NCBI GenBank assembly: GCA_025453975.1
Contig: JALOPI010000019.1
Coordinates: forward strand, 1 to 60,626
Direction: 5' to 3'
Origin: Syntrophobacteraceae bacterium
GTDB taxonomy: Bacteria; Desulfobacterota; Syntrophobacteria; Syntrophobacterales; Syntrophobacteraceae
Length of the DNA: 60,626 nt
Under the pieces are notes generated by a model, which saw only the letters and a program-made list of their open reading frames with translations, did no database searches and had not been told where the DNA came from. Position numbers and translations under genes: made by a program. Shown here one piece after another: positions 1-9,337 of the stretch (position 1 is its first letter; each line of letters starts with the position of its first letter).

Positions 1-128
1 GGGTTGAGCCTCTCGTGGTGGCACAGGGTGGGAATCTCAATCCCGGCACCTCGCGCTGCCTCGAGAATGGTCGCACCCCCTACGCAAGCCACTTCCTTTC
101 CATCGATCGTCAGTTTGACGGTACTCAT
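1..128 (-). CDS. [2Fe-2S] ferredoxin-domain protein, NuoG/HoxU/FdhA-like (partial, N-terminus only)
   Basis: The minus strand encodes about 43 residues starting [17 protein letters not shown] and running off the left edge. The pattern (short beta strand, IDGKEV, then [20 protein letters not shown]) is the N-terminal [2Fe-2S] domain shared by NuoG, HoxU, NADP-reducing hydrogenase subunits and some formate dehydrogenases. The Cys in TLCHH would be the first cluster ligand. A second in-frame ATG sits two codons upstream (position 134), behind GGAAAAGG, so the true start is 128 or 134. The gene follows nuoN by about 80 bases on the same strand and probably belongs to the same operon. It could supply the electron-input module that the rest of the operon lacks. 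Which family member it is cannot be told from this fragment. Confidence 0.75.
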   Translation of the reverse strand, partial: MSTVKLTIDGKEVACVGGATILEAARGAGIEIPTLCHHERLN

Positions 129-212
129 ATGCATTTGCCTTTTCCGTGGAGACCCGTGGCGTGAATATTCCGAACGTACCCGTCACCCAGCATCGTTCTC
201 ACTCCGCCCCGC

Positions 213-1691
213 TCACTGCAGAGCCAGGAACGACTGTTTCACAATAGCGACATACCCGGAGGGGAAGAGCCCCAGAGACAACACTCCGTAAGCCGATATG
301 AAAATGGCCAAAATCAGGGTCGGAGAAAAGGCCAGCGCCGGCATCTCCCCTTCCTGGTCTGCGCTCCCTTCCTCCATGTACATGGCCACGGTCACCCTCA
401 GGTAATAGTAGACCGACACCACGCTGTTCAGGACCCCGATGATCGCCAGCCCAACATAACCTTCCTTGATGGCCGCGGAAAAGATGTAAAACTTACCCAT
501 GAACCCTCCTGTTGGCGGTATTCCCGCCAAAGAAAACAGAAACAGGCTCATGGCAATGGCGGCGATGGGGTACCGATAGCCCAGGCCTCGATAATCCTGG
601 ACGGAGACCCTCTCCTCGCCCTTTCCTCCCAGCACCGTGATCAGCGCGAAGGCTCCGATATTCATGAAGGTGTAGGCCAGCGTATAGTAAAGAATGCTGG
701 TGACCCCAAGCTCACCGGCCGCAAGAAAAGCAACCAGCAGATAACCTGCGTGAGCGATACTCGAATAGGCCAGCATCCGCTTGATGTTGTCCTGAACCAG
801 GGCGATCACATTTCCCACCGTCATGGTGAGGGCAGCCATGATCCAGATGACGGCAACCCATTCCACCTGAAGGCTCGGCAGAGCCTCCAGGAATATTCGC
901 AGGAACGCAGCGAAGGCGGCAGCCTTGGGACCGGCAGACATGAAAGCTGTCACCGGCGCGGGGGCCCCTTCATAGACGTCGGGTGTCCACATGTGAAAGG
1001 GAACCAGCGCGGCCTTGAACCCAAACCCGATGACCAGAAGCCCCATGCCCATGATGAGCGTCGCGCTCTGGAACCCGGAGGAGGCCATGGCTCTGGAGAT
1101 GGCCCTGATCTCGGTCGTTCCCGTGGATCCGTAGATGAAGGCGATGCCGTAGAGCAGAAAGGCGGCGGCGGACGACCCCAGCACATAATATTTCAGAGAG
1201 GATTCGTTGGACATGGTCCTCGTCCGAGTATACCCGGCCAGAACGTACAGCGACACCGACATCAGCTCAAGACCCAGGAAAATGGTGATCAGCTCGGCCC
1301 CGCTGGCCATGATCATCATTCCCACCGTGGCGAACAGGACAAGCACGAAATATTCGCCGTGATTCATCCTCTCGGTGTCAAGGTATTTCATCGAGATGAG
1401 TATGGTGAGGCCAGTCCCCAGCAGGAAAATCAGCTTGAAGAACCGGCTGAAATTATCCACCACCCACATGCCGCTGAACGAATACTCCACCGCCCGCGCG
1501 GCAAAGCTCGACGGTTCGCTCGCCACGAATACCACAGCGGCCAATACGCCCACGAGGCTCAAGTAGCCGTATCCGGCCTTGAACCGAGCATCATTGACCG
1601 ACTGAAGCAACAGGACAAGAAAGGCGAAGCATGCCAGAATGATCTCGGGGTACAAAGCGCTCAGTTTGATTGTTGCCATTACCTGTTCCAT
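213..1691 (-). CDS. nuoN: NADH-quinone oxidoreductase subunit N
   Basis: A 492-aa polytopic membrane protein of the proton-pumping antiporter-like family (Proton_antipo_M), the NuoN subunit of complex I. The expected charged channel residues are visible: Glu in FLGLELMSVSLY (TM5), Lys in FGFKAALVPFHMW (TM7), Lys in SAGPKAAAF (TM8) and Lys in GGFMGKFYIF (TM12). The start at 1691 is preceded by GAGG about 9 bases upstream, inside the end of nuoM, so translation is probably coupled to nuoM (3-base gap). Length is normal for NuoN. It is the last antiporter subunit of the operon. Confidence 0.95.
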   Translation of the reverse strand: MEQVMATIKLSALYPEIILACFAFLVLLLQSVNDARFKAGYGYLSLVGVLAAVVFVASEPSSFAARAVEYSFSGMWVVDNFSRFFKLIFLLGTGLTILISMKYLDTERMNHGEYFVLVLFATVGMMIMASGAELITIFLGLELMSVSLYVLAGYTRTRTMSNESSLKYYVLGSSAAAFLLYGIAFIYGSTGTTEIRAISRAMASSGFQSATLIMGMGLLVIGFGFKAALVPFHMWTPDVYEGAPAPVTAFMSAGPKAAAFAAFLRIFLEALPSLQVEWVAVIWIMAALTMTVGNVIALVQDNIKRMLAYSSIAHAGYLLVAFLAAGELGVTSILYYTLAYTFMNIGAFALITVLGGKGEERVSVQDYRGLGYRYPIAAIAMSLFLFSLAGIPPTGGFMGKFYIFSAAIKEGYVGLAIIGVLNSVVSVYYYLRVTVAMYMEEGSADQEGEMPALAFSPTLILAIFISAYGVLSLGLFPSGYVAIVKQSFLALQ

Positions 1692-1694
1692 AAG

Positions 1695-3284
1695 CTATCG
1701 CCTCTGATCCGCGGCAATCCGTACAAGGTTTCCGTTGGCGTAACTGGCATTGGGCCGAGTGCTTTCCTGTGCATCCGCTCCAACCGATCCCTTTTGGCTC
1801 ACGATTTCCAGCAGATGTTGAACCGACACGTCCATCTTGTCCAGGAAGGGCTTTGGGTACACGCCTATCCACACAATGAAGAAAATGATGGGCAACAGGT
1901 ATGCGTATTCCCTCTTCGTCATATCCTTGAGGCTTCGGTTCTCTTCCTTGGTGATCTCTCCATACATGACGCGTTTATACATCCAGAGGAGGTACATCGC
2001 TCCCAGCATCAGTCCTAGGGTCGACGCGAGCCCAAACCCCACCGATGCCTTGAATGCGCCGATGAGGATCAGAAGCTCTCCAATGAACCCGTTCAGACCA
2101 GGAACCCCCATGGAGGAAAACGCAACCAGCAGGAAGAGGGCAGCGAAGATGGGCATGACCTTCAGAATTCCACCGTATTCCGCAATCAATCGTGTGTGCC
2201 GTCGCTCGTAAAGCATGCCGACGATCATGAAGAGCGCGCCGGTGCTGAGTCCGTGGTTGACCATCTGAATGATGCTCCCCTTGACCCCCTCCGGGTTCAG
2301 AGCGAACATCCCCAGCATGCAATACCCCAGATGGCTGACACTGGAGTAAGCCACCAGCTTCTTGATATCATCCTGTGCCAGCGAGACCAGCGCGCCGTAG
2401 ATGATGCCGATGACCGACAGGGTCATGACCACCGGTATAAATTCGATGCTGGCCTGTGGGAAAATGGGAAGGCTGAACCGAAGGAAACCGTACGTCCCCA
2501 TTTTGAGAAGAACCCCGGCCAGGATCACGCTGCCGGCGGTGGGAGCCTCGACGTGGGCATCCGGAAGCCAGGTGTGGAACGGAAACATGGGGACCTTGAT
2601 GGCAAAGGCCAGAAAGAAGGCCATGAACAGCCACATCTGAACGCCCGAGGGCAAACCCATGTTGTAGTAGGTCAAGATGTCGAACGTCGACACACCAGTC
2701 ACGTCATAGTGCATGTACCAGAGCACCAGAATAGCCACCAGCATCAGCACACTGCCGCTCATCGTGTAGATGAAGAACTTGACAGCCGCGTAAATCCGCC
2801 TGGGGCCACCCCAGATCCCGATGATGAAATACATGGGGATCAGCATGATCTCCCAGAAGACGTAGAACAGGATGAAGTCCAGAGCGCAGAAAACCCCGAT
2901 CATCCCTGTTTCCAGAAAGAGCAGGGACACCATGTAGCCCTTCACGCTCTTATCCACGGCCGTCCACGTGGACAGGTAGGCCAAGGGGGAGAGGAAGGTG
3001 GTGAGCAGCACCAGGAGCAGGCTGATTCCGTCGATCCCCATGTGGTAACGGATCCCGAACTGGGCGATCCATGGGATGTCCTCGACGAACTGCATCCGCC
3101 ACGAGCTGGCGTCAAACGAGAAGTACAAGGGAAGGGAGATAGCAAAAGTGACGACGCCGGTGAGGAATGCCACCCATCGAATCAAATCATGGCGCTTCCC
3201 GTCGATCAGGCAGATCACCAGGATTCCGAGCAGCGGCAAATACGTAATGACGGACAGGATTGGAAAATTTAAAACATTCATCAT
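1695..3284 (-). CDS. nuoM: NADH-quinone oxidoreductase subunit M
   Basis: A 529-aa antiporter-like membrane subunit of complex I. Channel residues: Glu in VFWEIMLIP (TM5), Lys in [18 protein letters not shown] (TM7), Lys in [11 protein letters not shown] (TM8) and Glu in GFIGELLIL (TM12). The TM12 Glu in place of Lys is the NuoM signature and separates it from NuoL and NuoN. Its ATG overlaps the TGA of the upstream NuoL-like gene (ATGA). A polar tail of roughly 35 residues (after [10 protein letters not shown]) extends past the last membrane helix. It pumps protons as part of the membrane arm. Confidence 0.95.
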   Translation of the reverse strand: MMNVLNFPILSVITYLPLLGILVICLIDGKRHDLIRWVAFLTGVVTFAISLPLYFSFDASSWRMQFVEDIPWIAQFGIRYHMGIDGISLLLVLLTTFLSPLAYLSTWTAVDKSVKGYMVSLLFLETGMIGVFCALDFILFYVFWEIMLIPMYFIIGIWGGPRRIYAAVKFFIYTMSGSVLMLVAILVLWYMHYDVTGVSTFDILTYYNMGLPSGVQMWLFMAFFLAFAIKVPMFPFHTWLPDAHVEAPTAGSVILAGVLLKMGTYGFLRFSLPIFPQASIEFIPVVMTLSVIGIIYGALVSLAQDDIKKLVAYSSVSHLGYCMLGMFALNPEGVKGSIIQMVNHGLSTGALFMIVGMLYERRHTRLIAEYGGILKVMPIFAALFLLVAFSSMGVPGLNGFIGELLILIGAFKASVGFGLASTLGLMLGAMYLLWMYKRVMYGEITKEENRSLKDMTKREYAYLLPIIFFIVWIGVYPKPFLDKMDVSVQHLLEIVSQKGSVGADAQESTRPNASYANGNLVRIAADQRR

Positions 3285-5053
3285 AGACTCATCAAGGATG
3301 CAAAGAGGTAATAGCCGAGAATAAGGATGCCGCCAATCAGCATCGTGACCGCATAGTTTCTCACCAAACCACTCGCAGTGACCCGCAGCGTGCCGGCGAG
3401 CTCCATGAAAAACGCCGCGACGCCGTTGACCATTCCATCAATCCCTCGAACATCGATGACTCGGGCCAAAAAACCGGAAGAGAAGAGCGTGAACCGGGTG
3501 ATCCAGGTATCATAGATGTTTCCCACGTACTGGTCCGTCTCGGCCATGGGCTTCCTGGCAAACCACATGAAGACCTTGCTGCCCTTGCGATAAACCCAGT
3601 CCGTATCCACGCTGATGGTGGGCTCGGGATCCAGCTTCTTCAGCAGCATGAAGAATCCCAGACCGGTGAAGAGCAGGATGCCCAGTGCGCTGGTCACATG
3701 GTCCCCGGTGTAGGGATGGTAGTCCACCGGGTACGGCAGCAGGGCATAAAGCGGTCCGGGCAGGACGCCGATCCCGATGCACAGGAATGCCGCCATTCCC
3801 ATGGCGATGAGCATGTTGATCGGAGGCTCCTTGGCCTGGATACCGGAGTCCTGTCCGAAAAACATGTAGTAGGGCAGTTTCAGGCCCGTATGCAGGAACG
3901 TACCGGCCGAGGCCATGGTCAGCAGGAGCGCGACGACGGGTCGATGGTCGTAAGCGGCTCCCGAGACGACCATGGACTTGGTCACGAATCCACTGAAGAG
4001 CGGGAAGGCCGAGATGGCAAACCCCCCGATCATGTACAGAACCAGGGTGATGGGCATCGTTTTATACAGCCCCCCCAGTTCGGTCAGCTTCCGTCGGCCC
4101 GTCATCATGATGACCGCCCCGGCGCCCATGAAAAGAAGCCCCTTGTAAAGGATGTGGGCAAACGCATGGGAGACCGAGCCGTTCAGGGACAGATCCGTTC
4201 CGACTCCCACACCGGCCACCATGTACCCCACCTGGCTGATGATGTGGTAGGCCAGCAGCCGACGAGCATCGTTTTCCAGAACGGCATAAACGACGCCATA
4301 CAGAGCCATGATGGTCCCCATCCACACCAGAAGCTCGGTTCCGGGGAAAACCCGCACCAGCACATACACCGCGGTCTTGGTCGTGAAGGCCGACATGAAA
4401 ACCGAGCCCGTCACCGTGCCTTCCGGATACGCGTCCGTGAGCCATGCATGCAGAGGCGGAACCGCCGCATTGAAAATGACTCCGATGAGGATCAGGTAGA
4501 ACCCCAGGCTCCCGTCCTTGTCCAGGGGGCCAACGGCCAGGGAGTCGGCGCTCATGTAATGCAGGATGATGCCGCCGAGGAGGCAGACCCCCCCGAAGAT
4601 ATGAACCAGTATGTACCGGTAGCCGGCGGCAATGGCAGCCTTCTCGCGGCTCGCGAACACCAGGTAGGCTGAAGAGAACGCCATCAGCTCCCAGAAAATG
4701 AACAGGGTGAAGAAATCCCCGGCGAAGGTGACACCCAGGGACCCGCCCACATAGAGGAAAGCAGCGCTGTGCTGACTGGAGTCCTTCACATGCAGGGCGT
4801 ACACGATGCCGATGAACGACATGATGGAGAAGACCCAGCCAAAAACCAGGCTGAGCTTGTCCACCGCCCCGAAGGTGAGGGGAGCCCCCAGAAAGGTGTA
4901 CGTCCAGTAGGTCCCCGGCGACATGGCGTAGACGCACGTCACCGCGAGGAGCGGTATCGCCATCAGCAGCGTCTGCTGCACCTTCCCGCGCAGAAAGGGA
5001 ACGCCGAATGCTCCAAGGATGAACAATAGCGACGGGTGAAACCAATCAATCAT
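3281..5053 (-). CDS. nuoL: NuoL-like (MrpD-type) complex I antiporter subunit with C-terminal lateral-helix region
   Basis: A 590-aa antiporter-like membrane protein. The C-terminal part ([15 protein letters not shown] ... [15 protein letters not shown]) resembles the end of NuoL, where the lateral helix and last transmembrane helix lie, so it probably takes the distal NuoL position. The core is closer to MrpD/MnhD proteins: Glu in [11 protein letters not shown], then [20 protein letters not shown], and Lys in [16 protein letters not shown]. Where NuoL, NuoM and NuoN carry the TM7 Lys, this protein has Asn (FNAAVPP). Lys in HILYKGLLF is kept. It overlaps the 85-aa gene upstream by 8 bases and nuoM downstream by 4. 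Many databases would call it Na+/H+ antiporter subunit D; the operon context favours complex I. Confidence 0.85.
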   Translation of the reverse strand: MIDWFHPSLLFILGAFGVPFLRGKVQQTLLMAIPLLAVTCVYAMSPGTYWTYTFLGAPLTFGAVDKLSLVFGWVFSIMSFIGIVYALHVKDSSQHSAAFLYVGGSLGVTFAGDFFTLFIFWELMAFSSAYLVFASREKAAIAAGYRYILVHIFGGVCLLGGIILHYMSADSLAVGPLDKDGSLGFYLILIGVIFNAAVPPLHAWLTDAYPEGTVTGSVFMSAFTTKTAVYVLVRVFPGTELLVWMGTIMALYGVVYAVLENDARRLLAYHIISQVGYMVAGVGVGTDLSLNGSVSHAFAHILYKGLLFMGAGAVIMMTGRRKLTELGGLYKTMPITLVLYMIGGFAISAFPLFSGFVTKSMVVSGAAYDHRPVVALLLTMASAGTFLHTGLKLPYYMFFGQDSGIQAKEPPINMLIAMGMAAFLCIGIGVLPGPLYALLPYPVDYHPYTGDHVTSALGILLFTGLGFFMLLKKLDPEPTISVDTDWVYRKGSKVFMWFARKPMAETDQYVGNIYDTWITRFTLFSSGFLARVIDVRGIDGMVNGVAAFFMELAGTLRVTASGLVRNYAVTMLIGGILILGYYLFASLMSL

Positions 5054-5303
5054 CGTAATAGCCCTCGTCCTGCATGATGCCGCCTTGGTGGCCCAGGAAT
5101 TTCGAGACCAGAATGATCAAAACGCAGGATACAAATCCATAGAAAGCGCCCCAGCCAGGAATCTTATCCCAGATATACATGGCGTGATCGCGATGGACGA
5201 AAAAATCGGCGATGACCACGAGCACCAGGGACAGGTAGCCGAGCTTCCTCAGCGTGCTCGCATTGGCCGGATCTCCGACGTAAAGGACGACCCTCTTGAT
5301 CAT
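5046..5303 (-). CDS. small two-helix membrane protein inside the complex I operon
   Basis: 85 residues with two hydrophobic stretches (YLSLVLVVIADFFV and WGAFYGFVSCVLIILVSKFLG) and a charged C-terminus (QDEGYYDD). I do not recognise a family; it is too short and unlike for NuoJ, NuoK or MnhB/C/F. Its start overlaps the stop of the 498-aa antiporter gene by 4 bases and its end overlaps the next antiporter gene by 8 bases, so it is translated as part of the operon, between two pump subunits. By position it may be an accessory subunit at the interface of the two NuoL-like proteins. That is inference from arrangement only. Confidence 0.8.
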   Translation of the reverse strand: MIKRVVLYVGDPANASTLRKLGYLSLVLVVIADFFVHRDHAMYIWDKIPGWGAFYGFVSCVLIILVSKFLGHQGGIMQDEGYYDD

Positions 5304-6796
5304 CGGATCACCTCCTGCGCGAGAGTCATTAAGTAGTCAGGATAGATACCGATCAGGAGCGAGATGATAGCCGTCACCACCAACGGTATGGCGACCATGG
5401 GGATCTCCCGGACCTCCTCGTGATGATCGTGCCCATGGTGGCCGTGATCTCCGCCGGCGACCGCCTCCTCCTTCTCGAAAAACGCCTTGTACGTGATGGG
5501 CAGGAAGTAAGCCGCGTTCAACACCGTGCTGGCCAGCAGCACCATGAGGATCGGAACCTGATGAGCCTCAATGGAGCCCAGGGCCAGGTACCACTTGCTC
5601 GTGAACCCCGCCGCGGGCGGAACCCCGATCATACTCAGCGAGCCGATGAAGAACGCCGCCATGGTCCACGGCATCTTCTTCCCGATACCGGAGAGCTGAC
5701 TCACTTCGGTCTTGTGAGCCGCCACATACAGCGATCCCGCGCAAAAGAACAATGTGATCTTGGAGAAAGCGTGGTTGGCGATGTGCATGACGCCGCCCAT
5801 CATGCTGCTCGAGGTGAGCAGCACCGCCCCCAGGATGACGTAGGAGAGCTGGCTGACGGTGGAATATGCGAGACGAGCCTTGATGTTGTCCTTGGACAGG
5901 GCGATGATCGAGGCAGCCACGATGGTGAACGAAACCACATATGCGGCAGTGATGCCCAGATTCATGCGGGTCATGAGATCCACGCCGTAGATGTGGAAGA
6001 CGACGCGCAGGATGGAGAATACCCCCACCTTCACGACCGCCACCGCATGGAGCAGGGCGCTGACGGGCGTCGGGGCCACCATGGCCGAGGGAAGCCAGTT
6101 GTGAACCGGCATGACCGCGCCCTTGGCGAAGCCAAAGAGGAAGAGGAAGAACCCGATGAAGAGCAGCGTGGAGCCCGTTTCGTTCCGCAGCAGTCCGTAA
6201 GCCTGGAAGTCCGTGGTACCGGCCACCATGTAGACGATGAAGATGCCTGAGAGAAGCAGGGTTTTGGACAGGCTGAGGAGATAGAGGAAGTACTTCTTGG
6301 CCCCTTCCAGCGCCTCGGGCGTTTCCTTGTGGCCGACCAGCGGCACCGTGGCCAGACTCAGGAACTCGTAGAACACGAAAAGCGTGATCAGGTTGGCCGA
6401 GAACGCCACGGCGATGGTGGACGACAGGCTGATGGCGAAGCATGTGAAATACCGCGTCTGGGACTTCTCCTTGTTCGTCCGCATGTAGCCAATGGAGTAG
6501 AACGTGGTGATGATCCACAGGAAAGACGACACCGTGGCGAAGAGGATCCCCAGCGGGTCCACCCGGAACTTGATGTCAATCCCCTGGTAAAAGGTCACCA
6601 GCGTGTACTCGATGGTATGCCCCGCAAGGATGGTAGGCACCATGGAAATGACGATCGAGAACTTGATCACGCCGGCCAGCACGGACCAGAATTCTCGAAC
6701 ATTCCGGCGCTCGTCTCCCGTCTTCAGGATCAGCGGCACCGCGACCAGGGAGCTCAGTACGGCAAGCAACGGCTTTATGGATACAATCGATTCCAC
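5300..6796 (-). CDS. additional MrpD/NuoM-like antiporter subunit of complex I
   Basis: A 498-aa antiporter-like protein with a full set of channel residues: Glu in FVFYEFLSLATVP, Lys in FAKGAVMPVHNWLPS, Lys in AVAVVKVGVFSIL and Lys in HAFSKITLFFCAG. It lacks a C-terminal lateral-helix region. Together with the 590-aa NuoL-like protein, nuoM and nuoN it makes four antiporter-type subunits in one operon, one more than the usual three. Near residues 449-462 it has a histidine-rich loop (DHGHHGHDHHEE) between the last helices, a possible metal-binding or proton-buffering patch. It starts 7 bases after nuoK. Some annotations would call it NuoL or MnhD. Confidence 0.85.
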   Translation of the reverse strand: MESIVSIKPLLAVLSSLVAVPLILKTGDERRNVREFWSVLAGVIKFSIVISMVPTILAGHTIEYTLVTFYQGIDIKFRVDPLGILFATVSSFLWIITTFYSIGYMRTNKEKSQTRYFTCFAISLSSTIAVAFSANLITLFVFYEFLSLATVPLVGHKETPEALEGAKKYFLYLLSLSKTLLLSGIFIVYMVAGTTDFQAYGLLRNETGSTLLFIGFFLFLFGFAKGAVMPVHNWLPSAMVAPTPVSALLHAVAVVKVGVFSILRVVFHIYGVDLMTRMNLGITAAYVVSFTIVAASIIALSKDNIKARLAYSTVSQLSYVILGAVLLTSSSMMGGVMHIANHAFSKITLFFCAGSLYVAAHKTEVSQLSGIGKKMPWTMAAFFIGSLSMIGVPPAAGFTSKWYLALGSIEAHQVPILMVLLASTVLNAAYFLPITYKAFFEKEEAVAGGDHGHHGHDHHEEVREIPMVAIPLVVTAIISLLIGIYPDYLMTLAQEVIR

Positions 6797-6803
6797 GTTT
6801 AGA

Positions 6804-7106
6804 TTAACCTTTACTTAAATTGAAGTGATCTACGTTGACGGTCTCTTTGTTCCTGAACAGCGAGATGAAGATGGCCAGGCCGACGGCAGCTTCAGCCGCG
6901 GCAACAGCCATGATCATAAACACGAACACATGACCGTCGAGATTGTTGAGAAACCGTGAAAAAGCGATAAAGGTCAAGTTCACGGCGTTCAGCATCAGCT
7001 CAATGCACATATAGATGATCAAGGCATTGCGCTGAGTGAACACCCCCACCGCGCCGATCGCGAACAGTACCGCTCCCAACATCAGGTATGAATTTAATGT
7101 GACCAT
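6804..7106 (-). CDS. nuoK: NADH-quinone oxidoreductase subunit K
   Basis: 100 residues, three transmembrane helices, the usual NuoK length. Conserved membrane glutamates are visible in [12 protein letters not shown] (TM2) and in [12 protein letters not shown] (TM3), which link the quinone site to the antiporter subunits in complex I. Lies between nuoJ (33-base gap) and the extra antiporter gene (7-base gap). Confidence 0.96.
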   Translation of the reverse strand: MVTLNSYLMLGAVLFAIGAVGVFTQRNALIIYMCIELMLNAVNLTFIAFSRFLNNLDGHVFVFMIMAVAAAEAAVGLAIFISLFRNKETVNVDHFNLSKG

Positions 7107-7139
7107 AGGCTGAAATCCGTGATCCGGAGCGCGACACTC

Positions 7140-7652
7140 CTATTCCGAATCATCAATCCTCCTCTTCGCTAGGATGACCGCCCCGACAATGGCCGCCAGC
7201 AACAGAATCGAGGCAATCTCGAATGGCAGCAGGTACTCGGTGAAAAGCATCCTCCCGACGGCTTTTGTGGTGCCGAAATCCTCACCGACAGCTCCCAGCA
7301 GCAGAGGAGCACCGTCCCCCTTGAACAGACTCACCATCGTCACAAAAAGTAATCCAACCACCAGCATGCCCAGAAATTGCAGGAGGATGGTATTGACGCC
7401 GAGCAGTCCTTCCTTCTCCTCGATATTGAGCAGCATGATGACGAAGAGGAACAGCACCATGATGGCGCCGGCATAAACGATGAGCTGCAGGGCCGCGATC
7501 AGATGCGCGTCCAGAAGAACATAAATGCCGGCGAGGAAGGACATCGCCGCGACGAGGCTCATGGCGGCCCGCACCGGCCTCTTGTTCGTCACCATCAGCA
7601 GCGCCGAGACAACCGCCCCGAAACCGAATATGTAAAACATCAATAGTTGCAT
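7140..7652 (-). CDS. nuoJ: NADH-quinone oxidoreductase subunit J
   Basis: About 170 residues from MQLLMFYIFGFGAV, with five hydrophobic helices; TM3 contains the NuoJ signature LIVYAGAIMVLFLFVIML. The open frame extends further upstream but that part is antisense-like, arginine-rich sequence inside nuoI. The ATG at 7652 is preceded by AGGAGG about 11 bases away and overlaps the end of nuoI by 13 bases, so 7652 is the supported start. Membrane-arm subunit next to the quinone cavity. Confidence 0.95.
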   Translation of the reverse strand: MQLLMFYIFGFGAVVSALLMVTNKRPVRAAMSLVAAMSFLAGIYVLLDAHLIAALQLIVYAGAIMVLFLFVIMLLNIEEKEGLLGVNTILLQFLGMLVVGLLFVTMVSLFKGDGAPLLLGAVGEDFGTTKAVGRMLFTEYLLPFEIASILLLAAIVGAVILAKRRIDDSE

Positions 7653-8254
7653 TTGGAGTAGATCCTCCTGATATACTCGATGCGCCCACGGACACTTTCC
7701 TCGGACCTCAAGAGCCGCTCCTTGGTGTAGAGCAGCTGGCTCCGGTCCCTCTCGGCCAGTCCCTCGTATTCCGCGCTCATGACGATGGCTTCCTTGGGGC
7801 AAACTTCCTCGCAGTAGCCGCAGTACACGCATCGCGCCATGTCGAGGCTGTAGGTCAGAGGATACCGCTCCGAATCCTCCCGCTCTCCCGCGACGATGGA
7901 TATGGCGGCGGCTGGGCAAATCTTTTCACAAAGCCCGCACGCCACGCACTTTTCCGTACCGTCCTCCCTGGCGACCAGAACCGGCCGGCCCCGGTAAGCA
8001 GCAGGGAGCGTCACCCTCTCTTCCGGATAGTACACCGTGAAGACGCTTCGCTTCTTCCCCTTGGGAGGCTTCACAAACCCCAGCATGTTGGAAGCGAAAT
8101 GCTTGGTGGTGATCCCCAGCCCTCGAAGCACCTCGGGAACATACAGTTTTTCCCAAAGCGTGAGGTCGATCTGCTTTCTCACCTTCTTGGGCTTCAGCTT
8201 ATCCAGAGGCACACCGACCATTGGATGATTCATCTTACCTTCGAGATCCGTCAT
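7640..8254 (-). CDS. nuoI: NADH-quinone oxidoreductase subunit I (2x[4Fe-4S])
   Basis: A ferredoxin-type subunit with two CxxCxxCxxxCP motifs, CVACGLCEKICP and CVYCGYCEEVCP, that bind clusters N6a and N6b and pass electrons towards NuoB. Two starts are reasonable: ATG at 8254, which overlaps the nuoH TGA as ATGA and suggests coupling, and ATG at 8233, preceded by GAAGG about 4 bases away. The frame upstream of 8254 lies inside nuoH and is not needed. Its C-terminus overlaps nuoJ by 13 bases. Confidence 0.95.
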   Translation of the reverse strand: MTDLEGKMNHPMVGVPLDKLKPKKVRKQIDLTLWEKLYVPEVLRGLGITTKHFASNMLGFVKPPKGKKRSVFTVYYPEERVTLPAAYRGRPVLVAREDGTEKCVACGLCEKICPAAAISIVAGEREDSERYPLTYSLDMARCVYCGYCEEVCPKEAIVMSAEYEGLAERDRSQLLYTKERLLRSEESVRGRIEYIRRIYSKCNY

Positions 8255-9330
8255 TTTGTCCATAGCAGCAGAACCAGCCCGGTTACAAAGACGTTTAGGA
8301 GCGAAAGCGGAAGGATCATCTTCCAGCACAATCTCATCACCTGATCATAGCGGAAGCGCGGCAGCGTCCACCGAATGCTCATCTGCAGCCAGATGAACAG
8401 CACGACCTTCGCGAAAAAGGTCGCTATGTTGACCAGCATGGCCAGTATGGCGGCACCGTTGGGTCCAGCGAACTGGAAAAAGCCCAGGAGCATCTCATCG
8501 GTGACGAACGGCAGATGCCATGCCCCGAAGAACAACGTGGTCACCATGGCGCTGATGGTCACGATCTCCAGGAACTCCGCCATCCAGAACATGACGAACT
8601 TCAGACCGCTGTATTCGGTAAAATACCCGGCTACCAGCTCCGATTCAGCTTCCGGAACGTCGAAGGGCACTCGCTTGTTCTCAGCGATGGCACACGTGAG
8701 GAACAGGATGAATCCAACCGGCTGAAGAAAAATCCCCCACCGGAAGAAATTCTCCTGCATGGCCCCAATCTCCGTCAGCTTCAGGGAGCCGAAAATCATC
8801 ACGATGCCGATGACGGTGAGCCCCATGGCCACTTCATAGGACAGCATCTGGGCCGAGGCTCTGAGCCCCCCGATGAGCGACCAGTTGCTGCGGGATGACC
8901 AGCCTCCCAGCACAACCCCAAACGTGGCGAGGCTCGCCAGGGCGAAGACGAACAAAACCCCGACGTCCAGGTCGGCTATGACCAGATGGACCTCATGCCC
9001 GAAGAGCGTATATTTGCCCCCAAACGGGATGACGCTGAAAGCGGCGATGGCGGGAACGAGACTGATGAACGGCGCCACCGTGTGAAAGAACTTGTTCGCA
9101 CCCGCGGGAATGAAGTCTTCCTTGGTGAGGACCTTGATGGCGTCGGCCAGGGAGTGAAAAAGGCCGATCACCGTGAACCCCAGGATGTCAGCACGGTTGG
9201 CGCCGATGCGATCCTGCATCACCGCGCTCTGCTTTCTCTCCACCCATCCCAGAACCGGAGCGAAGAAGCCGATGTTGATGGAGAATATGAAGACTATCTT
9301 GGCCAGGGACTCGATAAGATCTGCAAGCAT
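8251..9330 (-). CDS. nuoH: NADH-quinone oxidoreductase subunit H
   Basis: 359 residues, about eight transmembrane helices, the usual NuoH length. Signature stretches include GWVERKQSAVMQDRIGANRA near the N-terminus and NKRVPFDVPEAESELVAGYF, the conserved acidic quinone-chamber loop. NuoH connects the peripheral arm to the pumps and forms the quinone entry site. It begins 7 bases after nuoD and its stop overlaps the possible nuoI start. Confidence 0.97.
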   Translation of the reverse strand: MLADLIESLAKIVFIFSINIGFFAPVLGWVERKQSAVMQDRIGANRADILGFTVIGLFHSLADAIKVLTKEDFIPAGANKFFHTVAPFISLVPAIAAFSVIPFGGKYTLFGHEVHLVIADLDVGVLFVFALASLATFGVVLGGWSSRSNWSLIGGLRASAQMLSYEVAMGLTVIGIVMIFGSLKLTEIGAMQENFFRWGIFLQPVGFILFLTCAIAENKRVPFDVPEAESELVAGYFTEYSGLKFVMFWMAEFLEIVTISAMVTTLFFGAWHLPFVTDEMLLGFFQFAGPNGAAILAMLVNIATFFAKVVLFIWLQMSIRWTLPRFRYDQVMRLCWKMILPLSLLNVFVTGLVLLLWTK

Positions 9331-9337
9331 GGCTGTC

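Noticed and set aside
7653..7919. N-terminal extension of NuoJ (open frame to 7919)
   Set aside because: The extension lies within nuoI in another frame and is Arg/His-rich; NuoJ of normal length begins at 7652.
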